The notes: generated by a model from the letters alone, not told the origin. A stretch of DNA of 64,000 nucleotides from Acidobacteriota bacterium (GCA_021818105.1 JAKAFB010000004.1:53731-117730), one strand, 5' to 3'; counted from the first letter of the stretch, positions 24,422 to 34,267 are shown. Numbers and translations: made by a program.

Positions 24422-26713
24422 ATGTTTTTCTCATCTTGCACGCATTGCCGGTTCTCCTTCGCCTTCGCAACTGCCACGATTGCAGCAGCGCTCTTGGCTG
24501 GCGCCGTTCAGCCGCTAGCGGCCCAGAATACACACCTGTGGACCCAGTCACGCTTTGAGGAGTTCGAAAAGGGCACACCCGACGGCGTGGCAATCGGCAA
24601 CGACGGCCATCTGCGCCAAGGGCCCGCCCTGCGCGAGGTGCTCACCACACCCTCGACCTTTGTGTGGTCTGTGGCCGTGGACAAAAGCGGTACAGCCTAC
24701 CTCGGCACCGGGTCGCCCGCAACCATCCTGCGCGTGGACAAGAGCGGCAAATCCTTCACGCTCTTTGATACCCACAATCTGAGCGTGCAGGTTGTACGCC
24801 TGGGCCCGGACGGCGCGCTTTATGCCGCCACCATGCCCGACGGCAAAGTGTACAAACTCAATCCAGCCTCGACCACAAAGCAAGAAGAAGCCAACGCAAC
24901 GGTTGTCTTTGACGCTTCCAAACTCAAAGAGCAGGACACGAAACCCGGAGAGGCCAAGCCCCCTGCTGGAAAAAGTGATTCCAAGACGCACTACATCTGG
25001 GACATGACCTTTGACACGCAGGGCCGGCTCTACATCGCCACCGGCGGGCCAGGTGCAGTCTTTCGGGTGGATGTCACCCAACCCGGCGCCGAACCGGAGC
25101 AGTTCTTCAAGAGCGATGAGTCACATCTCCGCTCGCTGGCATGGGATGGCAGTGGCAACCTGATTGCCGGATCGGATGGCAGTGGGCTCGTATACCGCAT
25201 CAGCCCGCAGAGAAAAGGCTACGTGCTCTTTGATGCTCCGCGGCGCGAAATAACTTCCATCGCTGTTGCGCCGGACGGAACCATCTACGCCGCGAGCGTG
25301 GGCGACAAGAGCCGTAATCCGCTGCCGCCGCTGCCCGTTCAGGGCGTGGGGACGGTGACATTCACCGTGGTGCAGCCGGGCTCATTGCAGGCCGCGAATG
25401 CGAGCGCTTCTGTGCCTGAGGGATCAGAAATCTACGCCTTAAAGGAAGGTCAGGCGCCGCGCAAACTCTGGTCTGGCAAGGAAGAAATTGTCTACGCGCT
25501 GGCGGCACGGCCCGACGGGCTGCTGGCCATCAGCGGCAATCAAGGGCGCATCTTCAACATCCAGCCTGACGGCAGCTACTCTGACGTGGCGCATTTGAAC
25601 GCACAGCAGGGGCTCGCCATGACCGCCGGCGAAGGCGGCGTCCTCATCGGTACAGGCAACACCGGCAAGCTTGTTCTGCTGGGCGCGGCAGAGAAGCATG
25701 AATTTGCCAGCGACGTGCTGGATGCCGGCGCGCTGGCGCGCTTCGGTCGAGTAGAGATACAACCCGGCTCAACCGGCTATTCGTTATGGACGCGCACCGG
25801 CAACGTGGAGCAGCCCGTACGCGGCTGGAGCGACTGGGCTCCATTGAAAGACGGATCTGTTGCGTCACCCTCCGGGCGGTTCTTGCAGTGGAAGGCCGTG
25901 CTGCAGAATGGCGCCGACATGGGCAGCGTGGGAGTGAACTATCTTCCTGTGAATGCTGCTCCCGTGCTGGATGATCTTGTGGTCGTAACCGGAGCTCGCT
26001 TGAATCCGCAGGCACAGGTGGGTCAACAGCAAATCGTCAATATCACCTTCCCTTCTGCCAGCCAGGGGCAATCCGTCTCCTTTGACGGCGCCTCCACCGC
26101 GCCCCTGGCAGCATTGAAAGACCGCGCGAGCGTGGCCGTGCGATGGGCGGCCCATGACGACAACGATGACGACCTGAACTATTCGGTGTATCTGCGCGGC
26201 GATGGCGAGCACGTATGGAGACTGCTGAAGCGCAACATCACAGACAAGGCTTATAGTTTTGACGCTACGCTGGTTCCAGACGGGGGCTACCAGGTCAAAG
26301 TGGTCGCCTCTGATGCGCCTTCCAACTCGCCCGGAACTGCGCTCACTGCGGAAAAAATCAGTGACCGATTCGTGGTGGACACCACATCGCCGGTCGTGTC
26401 CGCGCTGAAGGCCGAGGAAGCAGCTGCTGCCTGCAAACAGGCAAACTGCCCCAAGACTGTGCACGTAACCTTTGACGCCGAAGATGCCACCTCACCAATC
26501 GCCCACGCGGAGTACTCGCTGGACGCTGACAAGTGGCAATTTGTAGCACCCGTGGGCGAAATCTCAGACTCCCAGCACGAGCACTATGACTTCGCGCTTC
26601 CGGCTTCTGCCCTTGAAGGCAATGCCGGCGAGCATTTGTTGACGGTGCGTGTCTACGACCGTTATGACAACGTGGGCATCGCCAAGACTGTCTTCGTGCA
26701 GGCGGCAAAGTAG
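24422..26713 (+). CDS. Large secreted beta-propeller protein, unknown function
   Basis: A 763-residue protein with a Cys-containing signal-like N-terminus (MFFSSCTHCRFSFAFATATIAAALLAGAVQPLAAQ). Residues ~40-430 have repeated blades of the type AVDKSGTAYLGTGSPATILRVDKSGK, DTQGRLYIATGGPGAVFRVD and DGSGNLIAGSDGSGLVYRI, typical of SMP-30/NHL-like propellers. From ~470 the protein has beta-sandwich-like segments, including YSLWTRTGNVEQPVRGWSDWAPL and VSALKAEEAAAACKQANCPKTVHVTFDAED. No catalytic motif recognised. It ends four bases before the LolC/E-like permease and is probably in one transcript with it. Confidence 0.75.
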   Translation: MFFSSCTHCRFSFAFATATIAAALLAGAVQPLAAQNTHLWTQSRFEEFEKGTPDGVAIGNDGHLRQGPALREVLTTPSTFVWSVAVDKSGTAYLGTGSPATILRVDKSGKSFTLFDTHNLSVQVVRLGPDGALYAATMPDGKVYKLNPASTTKQEEANATVVFDASKLKEQDTKPGEAKPPAGKSDSKTHYIWDMTFDTQGRLYIATGGPGAVFRVDVTQPGAEPEQFFKSDESHLRSLAWDGSGNLIAGSDGSGLVYRISPQRKGYVLFDAPRREITSIAVAPDGTIYAASVGDKSRNPLPPLPVQGVGTVTFTVVQPGSLQAANASASVPEGSEIYALKEGQAPRKLWSGKEEIVYALAARPDGLLAISGNQGRIFNIQPDGSYSDVAHLNAQQGLAMTAGEGGVLIGTGNTGKLVLLGAAEKHEFASDVLDAGALARFGRVEIQPGSTGYSLWTRTGNVEQPVRGWSDWAPLKDGSVASPSGRFLQWKAVLQNGADMGSVGVNYLPVNAAPVLDDLVVVTGARLNPQAQVGQQQIVNITFPSASQGQSVSFDGASTAPLAALKDRASVAVRWAAHDDNDDDLNYSVYLRGDGEHVWRLLKRNITDKAYSFDATLVPDGGYQVKVVASDAPSNSPGTALTAEKISDRFVVDTTSPVVSALKAEEAAAACKQANCPKTVHVTFDAEDATSPIAHAEYSLDADKWQFVAPVGEISDSQHEHYDFALPASALEGNAGEHLLTVRVYDRYDNVGIAKTVFVQAAK

Positions 26714-26717
26714 GACC

Positions 26718-28010
26718 ATGCGCTTTGAGTTCTTCGTAGCCGCGCGTTACCTGAGAGCCAAAAGGCGGCAGGCTGTGGTGGGCGTGGTGACCGCCATTTC
26801 CATCGCCGGCGTGGCTGCGGGCGTTGCCGCGCTCATCATCGCACTGGCCATTACCAACGGTATGCGCCGCGATCTTCAGGATCGGCTGCTGGGCGCCTCG
26901 GCACACATTGACCTGATGCGTGTAGCCGCCGACGGCATCCGCGACTGGAGGCCGCTGCTGGAACGACTGCGGCATGTGCCTCATGTGGTTGCTGCCTCCC
27001 CGGGCTTGTATGGCCAGGTGCTGGTGTCGCGCGGGCCGCGCGCCGGTTTCGCACTCATCAAGGGCATCATTCCCGCGGACGAGCGCACGGTGAGCAATCT
27101 ACTGGACTCTGTTACGAGCGGCTCAGTCCGGGCGCTCAATCCAGTCCCGGCGCAGGCGCATGGCGCTGTCGGCACTCGCGCAGGATCGGATGCGCAGCAA
27201 GCCCCCGAAGACGCTGCTTATCCCCCTCTGGTCCTGGGCAAGGATCTCGCCGACCAGATTGGCGCGCAGGTGGGCGATACAGTATTAGTAACCAGCCCGC
27301 AGGGCGAGTTGACACCCCTCGGCCTTGCGCCCAAGTATCAGCGCTTCCGCCTGGCCGGCATCTTCCACTCCGGCTTCTACCAGTACGACACCGCCATGGC
27401 CTTCATGCGCCTTGCTGACGCGCAGCGTCTCTTCAGCGAGCCCGACCTGCTCTCCGTCATCAGCTTCAAGGTGGATGATCTTTATCGCGTACCCGAGATT
27501 GGCCGCGCCATTGAGCAGGCCACCGGCAAGGGCTTCATGACCACCAACTGGATGGAACAGAATCGCGAGCTCTTTCGCGCGCTGCGATTGGAACAGGTTG
27601 TCACCTTCATCGTCATCGCCCTCATCGTCATTGTGGCAGCGCTGAACATCCTGATTGCTCTCACCATGATGGTGATGGAGAAGACGCGCGACATTGCCGT
27701 ACTGATGAGCTTTGGCGTCGATCCAGGCCAAGTGCGCCGCATCTTCCTCATGCAAGGGTTTCTCATTAGCATCGTCGGCACTGCCTTGGGCCTTATGCTA
27801 GGCTACCTGGCGTCATGGGCCGGAGGGCATTATCACTTCATTCACCTCTCAGCCGAGGTCTACTCGATTGACACGCTTCCTTTTGCACCGCGCATCCTCG
27901 ACGGCGTGATTGTTGCCGCAGTCTCGCTCGGCATTTCGCTGCTGGCCACGCTCTATCCCTCTTCCGCCGCCGCGCGCATCCTGCCCGCCGAGGCACTTCG
28001 CTACGAGTGA
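26718..28010 (+). CDS. LolC/LolE-family ABC transporter permease
   Basis: A 430-residue inner-membrane protein from ATG 26718. It has an N-terminal helix (~21-47, VVGVVTAISIAGVAAGVAALIIALAI), a large periplasmic MacB-type domain (~50-290) and three C-terminal FtsX-like helices (~300-425). The start MRFEFFVAARYLRAKRRQ is typical of LolC/E, which release lipoproteins from the inner membrane with the LolD ATPase. No LolD is adjacent. The periplasmic domain contains an inserted Ala/Pro/Gln-rich stretch (~150-180, AQAHGAVGTRAGSDAQQAPED). Lipoprotein export is the best guess. Confidence 0.85.
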   Translation: MRFEFFVAARYLRAKRRQAVVGVVTAISIAGVAAGVAALIIALAITNGMRRDLQDRLLGASAHIDLMRVAADGIRDWRPLLERLRHVPHVVAASPGLYGQVLVSRGPRAGFALIKGIIPADERTVSNLLDSVTSGSVRALNPVPAQAHGAVGTRAGSDAQQAPEDAAYPPLVLGKDLADQIGAQVGDTVLVTSPQGELTPLGLAPKYQRFRLAGIFHSGFYQYDTAMAFMRLADAQRLFSEPDLLSVISFKVDDLYRVPEIGRAIEQATGKGFMTTNWMEQNRELFRALRLEQVVTFIVIALIVIVAALNILIALTMMVMEKTRDIAVLMSFGVDPGQVRRIFLMQGFLISIVGTALGLMLGYLASWAGGHYHFIHLSAEVYSIDTLPFAPRILDGVIVAAVSLGISLLATLYPSSAAARILPAEALRYE

Positions 28011-28182
28011 TGTGCCTGCACCGCAGGTTTCACTTCAAAACGCATTTCACACTCAGGCGCGCATGGTGCGCGTCATCGGTTACAATTTGCCCGCAATTGG
28101 AGTTCGCTTACGGCAGTGCGGCTGCGCTTCGCCCCTCAATGAGTTGGCAAAACGATTTCTGCAAAACGGAGAGCACGGGAGC

Positions 28183-29712
28183 ATGAACAAGATGAATCCA
28201 GATGGGCGCAGGTATTTAAAAAATGCAGCAATCACTGTTGTCAGTTTGGCCCTGTGCTGCATGCTCGCGGCAGCGCCTGCTCATGCGCAAAGCCTGGCGG
28301 GTCGCTGGGTCGCAACCGGCAGAACTCTCGACAACGGCGAACAGGAGAAGTCCATCCTTGAATTGAGCCAGATCGGCAACCAGCTCACCGGCGCGCTGAA
28401 GTCAGAGAGCTTTTCCTTCAGCGTGAAAGGAACGGCAACAGGCAATCACTTCGTGCTCTTCGGGCCGCGCAGTGATACCCGGCCATTCGTCACAGGAGAG
28501 CTGGTAAACGGACAGTTGCATGGCACGGTCTTCGGGAGGCGGGAATGGACCGCCCGGCCTGCCACAGCCGCAGACCAGTTGCCTGTCATTCCCTACATCG
28601 AGCCTCCGGCATTGCACAAGGTTCCATCCAACGGGCTGGCCAGGACGCCGCCCATGGGCTGGAACAGCTGGAATCTCTTTCAGGGCAGAATCGACGACCA
28701 AACGGTGCGGAGCATCGCCGACGCCATGGTATCGAGCGGCATGCGCGATGCCGGTTACATCTATGTGAACATCGACGACACATGGGAAGGCGTGCGCGAC
28801 GCGCAGGGAAACATCCAGTCCAACCACAAGTTCCCCGACATGAAGGCCCTTGCCGATTACGTGCATTCAAAGGGGCTGAAGCTCGGGATTTATTCAGGCC
28901 CCGGTCCGAGAACTTGCGCGGGATACCCAGGCAGCTATGGCCATGAAGCGCAGGATGCAAAAACCTTTGCGGCTTGGGGCATCGACTACCTGAAATACGA
29001 CTGGTGCAGCGCAGCAACCATTTACAAGGATGCGCAGTTACAGCCCGTCTACCAGAAGATGGGCGACGCTCTTCAGTCCACCGGCCGGCCCATCGTGTAC
29101 AGCTTGTGCGAGTACGGCCGCGGCCACGTGGAAAAGTGGGGGCCGGAGGTCGGCGGGAACCTGTGGCGAACTACGGACGACATCCGCGATGAGTGGACGA
29201 GCATGATCGGGAACGTGGAAGAGCAAGTGCCGACGGCTCCCTACGCCGGGCCGGGGCATTGGAACGATCCTGACATGCTGGAAATTGGCAACGGGCACAT
29301 GACTGATGAGGAGTACCGAACGCACATGAGCCTATGGGCACTGGTGGCTGCGCCCCTGCTGGCCGGTAACGACATCCGCACCATGTCTGCTGCGACGCGC
29401 GAAATCCTGCTCAACAAGGAAGTCATCGCCATTGATCAGGATTCGCTGGGCAAGCAAGCATCGCCGATCAAGAGCGGCGATCTGGAAACCTGGATCAAGC
29501 CCCTGTCCGATGGCAGCGTTGCCGTCGGTGTAGTCAATCTGGGCCCCAGCGCCGCACAGGCATCGATCAATGCACGCGACCTGCAACTGGGAGGCCCTGT
29601 GACGCATGCCCGCGATCTGTGGAAGCATGAGGATGTGAAGTTCACCGGCGGCGAATACTCCGCGGCTGTGCCTTCACACGGCGTGCTGCTGCTGCGCGTA
29701 AGCGCAAAGTAA
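28183..29712 (+). CDS. Secreted GH27 alpha-galactosidase
   Basis: A 509-residue protein from ATG 28183 with a signal peptide (..ITVVSLALCCMLAAAPAHAQ). Residues ~40-130 form a small beta domain (RWVATGRTLDNGEQEKSILELSQIGNQLTG), then the GH27 TIM barrel with TPPMGWNSWNLF, NIDDTWEG, the nucleophile Asp in LKYDWCS and the acid/base Asp in DDIRDEW. A C-terminal beta sandwich ends the protein. Expected to release terminal alpha-galactose (or beta-L-arabinopyranose) from plant polysaccharides in the periplasm or outside. Preceded by about 170 bases after the permease gene. Confidence 0.92.
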   Translation: MNKMNPDGRRYLKNAAITVVSLALCCMLAAAPAHAQSLAGRWVATGRTLDNGEQEKSILELSQIGNQLTGALKSESFSFSVKGTATGNHFVLFGPRSDTRPFVTGELVNGQLHGTVFGRREWTARPATAADQLPVIPYIEPPALHKVPSNGLARTPPMGWNSWNLFQGRIDDQTVRSIADAMVSSGMRDAGYIYVNIDDTWEGVRDAQGNIQSNHKFPDMKALADYVHSKGLKLGIYSGPGPRTCAGYPGSYGHEAQDAKTFAAWGIDYLKYDWCSAATIYKDAQLQPVYQKMGDALQSTGRPIVYSLCEYGRGHVEKWGPEVGGNLWRTTDDIRDEWTSMIGNVEEQVPTAPYAGPGHWNDPDMLEIGNGHMTDEEYRTHMSLWALVAAPLLAGNDIRTMSAATREILLNKEVIAIDQDSLGKQASPIKSGDLETWIKPLSDGSVAVGVVNLGPSAAQASINARDLQLGGPVTHARDLWKHEDVKFTGGEYSAAVPSHGVLLLRVSAK

Positions 29713-29724
29713 GAAGAAGCGAAA

Positions 29725-29919
29725 TTACTGCGGAGTGATGATGCCGCCCACAGCGTGGCGTCGCGGAAGAACGATGCCGCGATGATCTACCTCAGGTGCG
29801 GGTTGGGCTTGCGAGGGCAAGTCTTCTCGCTCCACGAGCGCGCCGCCGCATGCAGGACACCAGTCGGCGTTCGTCTCCGCCGCAAGCACGGCACGGCACT
29901 GGCTGCAAATACGTTCCAT
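29725..29919 (-). CDS. Small zinc-ribbon protein
   Basis: A 64-residue protein from ATG 29919 (MERICSQCRAVLAAETNADWCPACGGALVERE...). The C-x2-C ... C-x2-C pattern is a zinc ribbon. The rest (VDHRGIVLPRRHAVGGIITPQ) has no known domain. The track's 86-residue version has 22 extra N-terminal residues that overlap the flavodoxin gene. It lies 23 bases after that gene on the same strand, so the two are probably an operon. Function unknown. Confidence 0.6.
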   Translation of the reverse strand: MERICSQCRAVLAAETNADWCPACGGALVEREDLPSQAQPAPEVDHRGIVLPRRHAVGGIITPQ

Positions 29920-29942
29920 AGATTTAGTGTAGCGGAGCAACC

Positions 29943-30470
29943 TTACGCGGCGGTCTTTACTTGGCGTGCAATTTGCTGCGCCCACTCACGAATCGCATTC
30001 CAGTCGCGGATATCCCCGGTTGGAATCCTCCTGAGCAGGCTAGCTGGCAGGTACCTCACAAGACGAAAGGGAAACGCTAGGTGATCCATATCAAATCGGC
30101 CCCCGAAGATATGGAGTTCCGCCACCCTGAGCCATGGATAGCGGTTCAGTTCTGCCTCAGCCTGCTTGTGCGCGCCCTCAAAATCCGCGGCTTCATTGCG
30201 CGTCGGTCCAAGCACAAACAGCCAGGGACGCATGCCAGCCAGCGCGGCTCGGTGAGCTGCAATGAACTGATGGCACTCGCGCGGAAATCGGCCAGCGTCG
30301 AGCGGAGCACCCACAATCAAGCCCTGATAGCCATCCAGCGATTTCACCGCAGACATCCGCAAGACGTTGACTGCCAGACCAAGCTCATGGATCGCGGAGC
30401 CGACGGCTTGAGCGACCTCTGCCGTTGAACCGCTTTGCGTTGTGTATGCAACCAACAGGGGGCTGGCCAT
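29943..30470 (-). CDS. Flavodoxin-domain protein
   Basis: A 175-residue protein from ATG 30470, with AGGAGGATGG upstream. The FMN phosphate loop is TTQSGSTAEVAQ; further motifs are IVGAPLDAGRFPRECHQF and FVLGPTRNEAADFEGA. Size and motifs resemble the HemG-type protoporphyrinogen-oxidase flavodoxins and other short flavodoxin-like proteins. An electron-transfer or oxidase role is likely; partners are not visible. Divergent from the Cof-type phosphatase, 110 bases away. Confidence 0.8.
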   Translation of the reverse strand: MASPLLVAYTTQSGSTAEVAQAVGSAIHELGLAVNVLRMSAVKSLDGYQGLIVGAPLDAGRFPRECHQFIAAHRAALAGMRPWLFVLGPTRNEAADFEGAHKQAEAELNRYPWLRVAELHIFGGRFDMDHLAFPFRLVRYLPASLLRRIPTGDIRDWNAIREWAQQIARQVKTAA

Positions 30471-30580
30471 CGTTCCATCCTCCTTTCCTGTGCCGCAATT
30501 GTCCGCCGGATCATCCGGTAAGCATGTGCCGGCCATCACAACCAGAGCGTGCGTCGAGGCAGAGCAGCTACACTGGGGAT

Positions 30581-31459
30581 ATGCATCCTCCAGTCCGCAT
30601 GGTGGCAATTGACATGGACGGCACACTGTTGCCTACATTTACCCAGGCCATCAGTAGCCGCAATGCGCTGGCCCTTAAGGCCGCAGAGGAAGCAGGCATC
30701 ACGGTGGTGATTGCAACTGGCCGACGCCAGGCCTACACCGTGCCTTTGCTTAAAGATGTTGGGCTGCGAGCGGATACGCCCCTCATCACGTCCAATGGAG
30801 CAGTGACACGCACACTGGGTGGGGAGCCCATTGACCGCGTCCACATGGAGGCACGCGTCGCGCGTGGCCTCTGTGGCCTGCTGCGCGGCTTTGGAGCTGT
30901 TGTGTTCACCTTCGACCGTGCAGGGCGCGGAGAACTGGTGCTGGAGGATATGGAGCAGGCGCACGGCCGCATCGCTTTGTGGGTGGAGGCCAACCGAAAC
31001 GCAATCGAGGTCGTAAAACCACTCGAGAATGCTTTTGTTGATGGCGAAGATCCCATCCAGGGCATGGTGGCAGGCGGCATGAGCAGAATGCGACAGGCGG
31101 AGAAGGAGCTTAGAACAAGCGAGTGGAGCAAGAGTTGCGAATGTGTGCGCACGGAATACCCCGGCCGTGATCTCTCGATCCTGGACTTGCTGCCGCCGAA
31201 TGTATCGAAGGGCTGGGCCCTGCAGCGGATTGCGAATAGGCTCGGTATTGATCGTAAGGAGATCATGGCCATAGGCGACAACTGGAATGACGTGGAGATG
31301 CTGGAGTGGGCAGGGCAGAGTGTCCTGATGGGCAATGCCGCACTCGACCTGCGTGCGATGGCCAAAACGCGAGGATGGAAGCAAGCACCGCCCAATGACG
31401 AAGATGGCGTGGCCGCCGTTCTGGAAAAAGCGGTGGCACACCGCACCACGTCACGGTAA
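30581..31459 (+). CDS. Cof-type HAD-superfamily phosphatase
   Basis: A 292-residue protein from ATG 30581 (MHPPVRMVAIDMDGTLLPTF). HAD motif I is DMDGTLL (nucleophile and acid Asp), motif II lies near ATGRRQA, and motif IV is MAIGDNWNDVEML. The C2-type cap sits between them (~85-195). This is the Cof/YidA group, which hydrolyses sugar phosphates and cofactor intermediates such as FMN or PLP. The track ORF begins 52 residues earlier without homology. Confidence 0.88.
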   Translation: MHPPVRMVAIDMDGTLLPTFTQAISSRNALALKAAEEAGITVVIATGRRQAYTVPLLKDVGLRADTPLITSNGAVTRTLGGEPIDRVHMEARVARGLCGLLRGFGAVVFTFDRAGRGELVLEDMEQAHGRIALWVEANRNAIEVVKPLENAFVDGEDPIQGMVAGGMSRMRQAEKELRTSEWSKSCECVRTEYPGRDLSILDLLPPNVSKGWALQRIANRLGIDRKEIMAIGDNWNDVEMLEWAGQSVLMGNAALDLRAMAKTRGWKQAPPNDEDGVAAVLEKAVAHRTTSR

Positions 31460-31476
31460 GACTAGACCCAAAGACC

Positions 31477-32205
31477 ATGTGGCGCCGATTCCATTACGCT
31501 CTCGCGGCATGCGCTCTGCTGGCGCTGCCGGCACACGCAACCGAGCGTGCCATGCTGGCCAACGGATTCGAGATGCTGTGCGACCATCATGCGCAGGTGA
31601 ACAATCACGTGCGTTTGTATTTGAGTGCCGGCGGAGACAACTACATCGATCTGCAGCCAAGTGAGATTGCAGGCTTTGAGACCGCGCCCGACCCTCCTCT
31701 ACACCATCCCCAATCCAACGCGCATTCGGGGAATGCGGATGCTCCCTTGAGCCCGACGGACCTGCGTGAAATGCTGGCTCTTGCCGGCCACCAGCACAAC
31801 CTCGACGTGGACCTGCTGGCCAGCATCGTCAAAGCCGAGAGCGGTGGCGACGCCCGCGCCGTGAGCCGCGCCGGTGCGCGTGGACTTATGCAGCTGATGC
31901 CCTCGACTGCCACTGATTTGGGAGTGAGGAACAGCTTTCGGCCCAATGAGAATGTTCAGGGGGGCTCCACATATCTGGACGCGCTGCTCACCCGCTACCA
32001 TGAGAATCTGGCTCTGGCGCTCGCTGCATACAACGCAGGCCCTGCCGCCGTGGATCGCTATCATGGCATGCCGCCCTATCACGAAACCCAGGTCTACGTG
32101 GCGCGTGTGATTCACGAATTCAACCGGCGAGTTCTGGCGCGCGAGGCACAGGAACACCATAGCGGCGCTTCAAAAGCTTCCCTTCACGCCGCTCCGGGCA
32201 GATAA
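31477..32205 (+). CDS. Exported lytic transglycosylase (SLT domain)
   Basis: A 242-residue protein with a signal peptide (MWRRFHYALAACALLALPAHA). A short variable region (~20-100) precedes an SLT/GEWL domain (~105-225): catalytic Glu in IVKAESGGDARAVSRAGARGLMQLMPSTA, and AYNAGPAAV. It cleaves peptidoglycan with 1,6-anhydro formation. The N-terminal part (LANGFEMLCDHHAQVNNHVRLYLSAGGDNYIDL) is a small domain often found before SLT in Acidobacteria (my recollection). Starts 17 bases after the phosphatase, so probably co-transcribed with it. Confidence 0.9.
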   Translation: MWRRFHYALAACALLALPAHATERAMLANGFEMLCDHHAQVNNHVRLYLSAGGDNYIDLQPSEIAGFETAPDPPLHHPQSNAHSGNADAPLSPTDLREMLALAGHQHNLDVDLLASIVKAESGGDARAVSRAGARGLMQLMPSTATDLGVRNSFRPNENVQGGSTYLDALLTRYHENLALALAAYNAGPAAVDRYHGMPPYHETQVYVARVIHEFNRRVLAREAQEHHSGASKASLHAAPGR

Positions 32206-32267
32206 ACCTTCGTTCACGCTCGAGCCTTTAACTTAGAATGAACTCGTAACTTGAAGGCGGAGATTTC

Positions 32268-33425
32268 TTGAAAAAGAATCACTTGATTCTGAGTTTGGTG
32301 GTGCTGGCAGCGCTCGTAGTGCTGGGCATCTATGCGCATCAGCGCTATCCATTTGACTGGCATGAATTCCTCTCACAATTCAGGCTGGCTCAATGGCGCA
32401 GGATCGGCATTGCGACAGGGTCGATTTACCTTGCGTACGTGTTTAGATCGGTGCGCTGGGCTTTTCTCTTGCGGAATAACAAGAGGGTGCCCTTGCTGTC
32501 GCTGCTTGGGACACAGGTAATGGGCTTTACGGCAGTCGCGTTAATTGGACGAGTAGCAGACCCGGTGCGCCCCTACCTGGTTTCAAAGAAGACCGCTCTG
32601 CCACTCAGCAACCAAATTGCCGTTTACGTGGTCGAACGTTTGCTCGATTTTGGAACGATGGCCTTAATTTTTTCTCTCGCGCTCTTCGTGCTTTCTTCTG
32701 GCGCGATGCCACACGCTGAGGCAGCCAAACAATCTGGCCATTGGGGGCCTCTGGCGGCCTTGGTGCATCGATTCCCTGCTATATCCGAAATTGTGACACG
32801 TTTTGGGGGGTTGATTCTAACTCTGTTAGGCGCACTCTTTCTGGTTGCCGTGCGCATGGCCGGTGAGGCAGTGGCAACATTCTTTGAAGGTGCTTTAGGA
32901 CTCGTTTCAAAAAGGCTCGGTCAGGCCTCCGGACACAAGATTAGGGCATTCCGAGCGGGTCTTGATGCCGTGCGCTCCTTCTCTGACTTCAGCAAGGTCG
33001 CTGGTCTATCCCTGGGGATGTGGGGCCTGATCGCATTCGCGTATCTTGAAACTTGTCTTGCATTCAGTACCAGCGATCAGTTGGCTTCCATGAACCTGCC
33101 AAAATCCATCGTTTTGATGATGATCAGCGGAGGAGCCAGCATATTTCAACTCCCCGTGATTGGCTGGTTCACCCAGATAGGCGTAGTAGCCGCAGTATTG
33201 TCAACTGGATTCAATGTAGGAAAAGAGGCTGCAACCGCCTGCGCAGCCACTATCCTGCTGGTCACGTTTCTCAGCATCATCCCCGTTGGTCTTGTATGGG
33301 CCCAGTTTGAGCAGGTAAGTCTGCGCAAGATCGCACACGAAAGTGAAGAAGCCAGTGAAGAGGCTGAGGAGCAGTTGGAGGCCGAGCCCGCGCAGGCCGC
33401 AGAAACGCCTGACTGGGGTGGCTGA
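32268..33425 (+). CDS. YbhN/lysylphosphatidylglycerol-synthase-like flippase domain protein
   Basis: A 385-residue integral membrane protein from TTG 32268, with GGCGGAGA upstream. Around eight helices, with family motifs FRSVRWAFLLRN, GRVADPVRPYLVSKK and VERLLDFGTMALI. This is the LPG_synthase_TM/UPF0104 group (YbhN, AglD), associated with lipid or polyisoprenyl-sugar handling. The last ~40 residues are Glu-rich (SEEASEEAEEQLEAEPAQ) and cytoplasmic. There is no ATG alternative in a sensible position. Confidence 0.85.
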   Translation: MKKNHLILSLVVLAALVVLGIYAHQRYPFDWHEFLSQFRLAQWRRIGIATGSIYLAYVFRSVRWAFLLRNNKRVPLLSLLGTQVMGFTAVALIGRVADPVRPYLVSKKTALPLSNQIAVYVVERLLDFGTMALIFSLALFVLSSGAMPHAEAAKQSGHWGPLAALVHRFPAISEIVTRFGGLILTLLGALFLVAVRMAGEAVATFFEGALGLVSKRLGQASGHKIRAFRAGLDAVRSFSDFSKVAGLSLGMWGLIAFAYLETCLAFSTSDQLASMNLPKSIVLMMISGGASIFQLPVIGWFTQIGVVAAVLSTGFNVGKEAATACAATILLVTFLSIIPVGLVWAQFEQVSLRKIAHESEEASEEAEEQLEAEPAQAAETPDWGG

Positions 33426-33446
33426 AAGTTACTCTCTGTTTGCGCA

Positions 33447-34088
33447 CTACTGTGAGAATCGGATGGTCTCAGGTGCGACAGCGCCGCCCGTGAGCAGCAT
33501 GCTCATGGCCTGCTCCATCGTCAGGTCGGTCTCAGTCACGCGATCCAGCGGCAGCACCTGCAAAATCGCTGAAGTTGGGTTGATGGCGTTTGGCAACAGT
33601 ACTGCGGCTAGTTCCTGCCCTGTGGTTACATCTGTGAGCGTGCGCGTAAGGAAGCCCACACTTTTCTGCCCAACAATTGGGAAATCAACCAACACCACTC
33701 GCTGGCTCGTCTCTTTCTTTGCCATCATGGTGTCGAGAAGCTGCCGCACCGATGTGTAGATCTTTGCCACAAACGGCAGCCTCTCCAGCAACGCCTCAAA
33801 CAGATTGAAGACCTGCCGGCCCAGCACCTGCGAGGTGATGCGTCCGACCGCGTACAGAACAGCAAGCGTCAGCACAATCGCCAATGCGGACTGCATCCAG
33901 GATTGTGTCACCCATTCGGCAGGGAAAACCGTCTCAAGAAACTGCAACAGCGGCATGCCGGCTTTGGCCAAATTGCTCAGCACAAAGCTAAACACCAGCC
34001 ATGTCACAAATAGCGGACCAATCGTGATAATGCCGGCCAGAATATTGCGTTGAAGATCACGCATGGGATGAGCAAGAAATCTTTTCAC
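33447..34088 (-). CDS. DUF502-family membrane protein
   Basis: A 213-residue protein read from GTG 34088, chosen because AAGGAG lies six bases upstream; the track start at 34154 lacks one. Two N-terminal helices (AGIITIGPLFVTWLVFSFVLSNL, SALAIVLTLAVLYAVGRI) precede a soluble domain with RLPFVAKIYTSVRQLLDTM, VVLVDFPIVGQKSVGFLT and VLLPNAINPTSAILQVLPLDRV. This is the DUF502 pattern of bacteria and plant chloroplast-targeted COV-like proteins. Function unknown. Divergent from a coiled-coil protein gene. Confidence 0.88.
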   Translation of the reverse strand: MKRFLAHPMRDLQRNILAGIITIGPLFVTWLVFSFVLSNLAKAGMPLLQFLETVFPAEWVTQSWMQSALAIVLTLAVLYAVGRITSQVLGRQVFNLFEALLERLPFVAKIYTSVRQLLDTMMAKKETSQRVVLVDFPIVGQKSVGFLTRTLTDVTTGQELAAVLLPNAINPTSAILQVLPLDRVTETDLTMEQAMSMLLTGGAVAPETIRFSQ

Positions 34089-34267
34089 GCGGCGCTCCTT
34101 GGAACGAACATACAAATCCACCCTCGCATAGCGCAGCGCCAGCCGTCGAGCCAAACGAGTTCGCCAGCCGACTGCTTGAGCATGCGCTGTAGATCTGCCC
34201 CCTTCCCAACGCCACCAGCTACAGTGGAAAGATTTCGCTTTATATTGAGAGATGAAGGTGAATTCCT

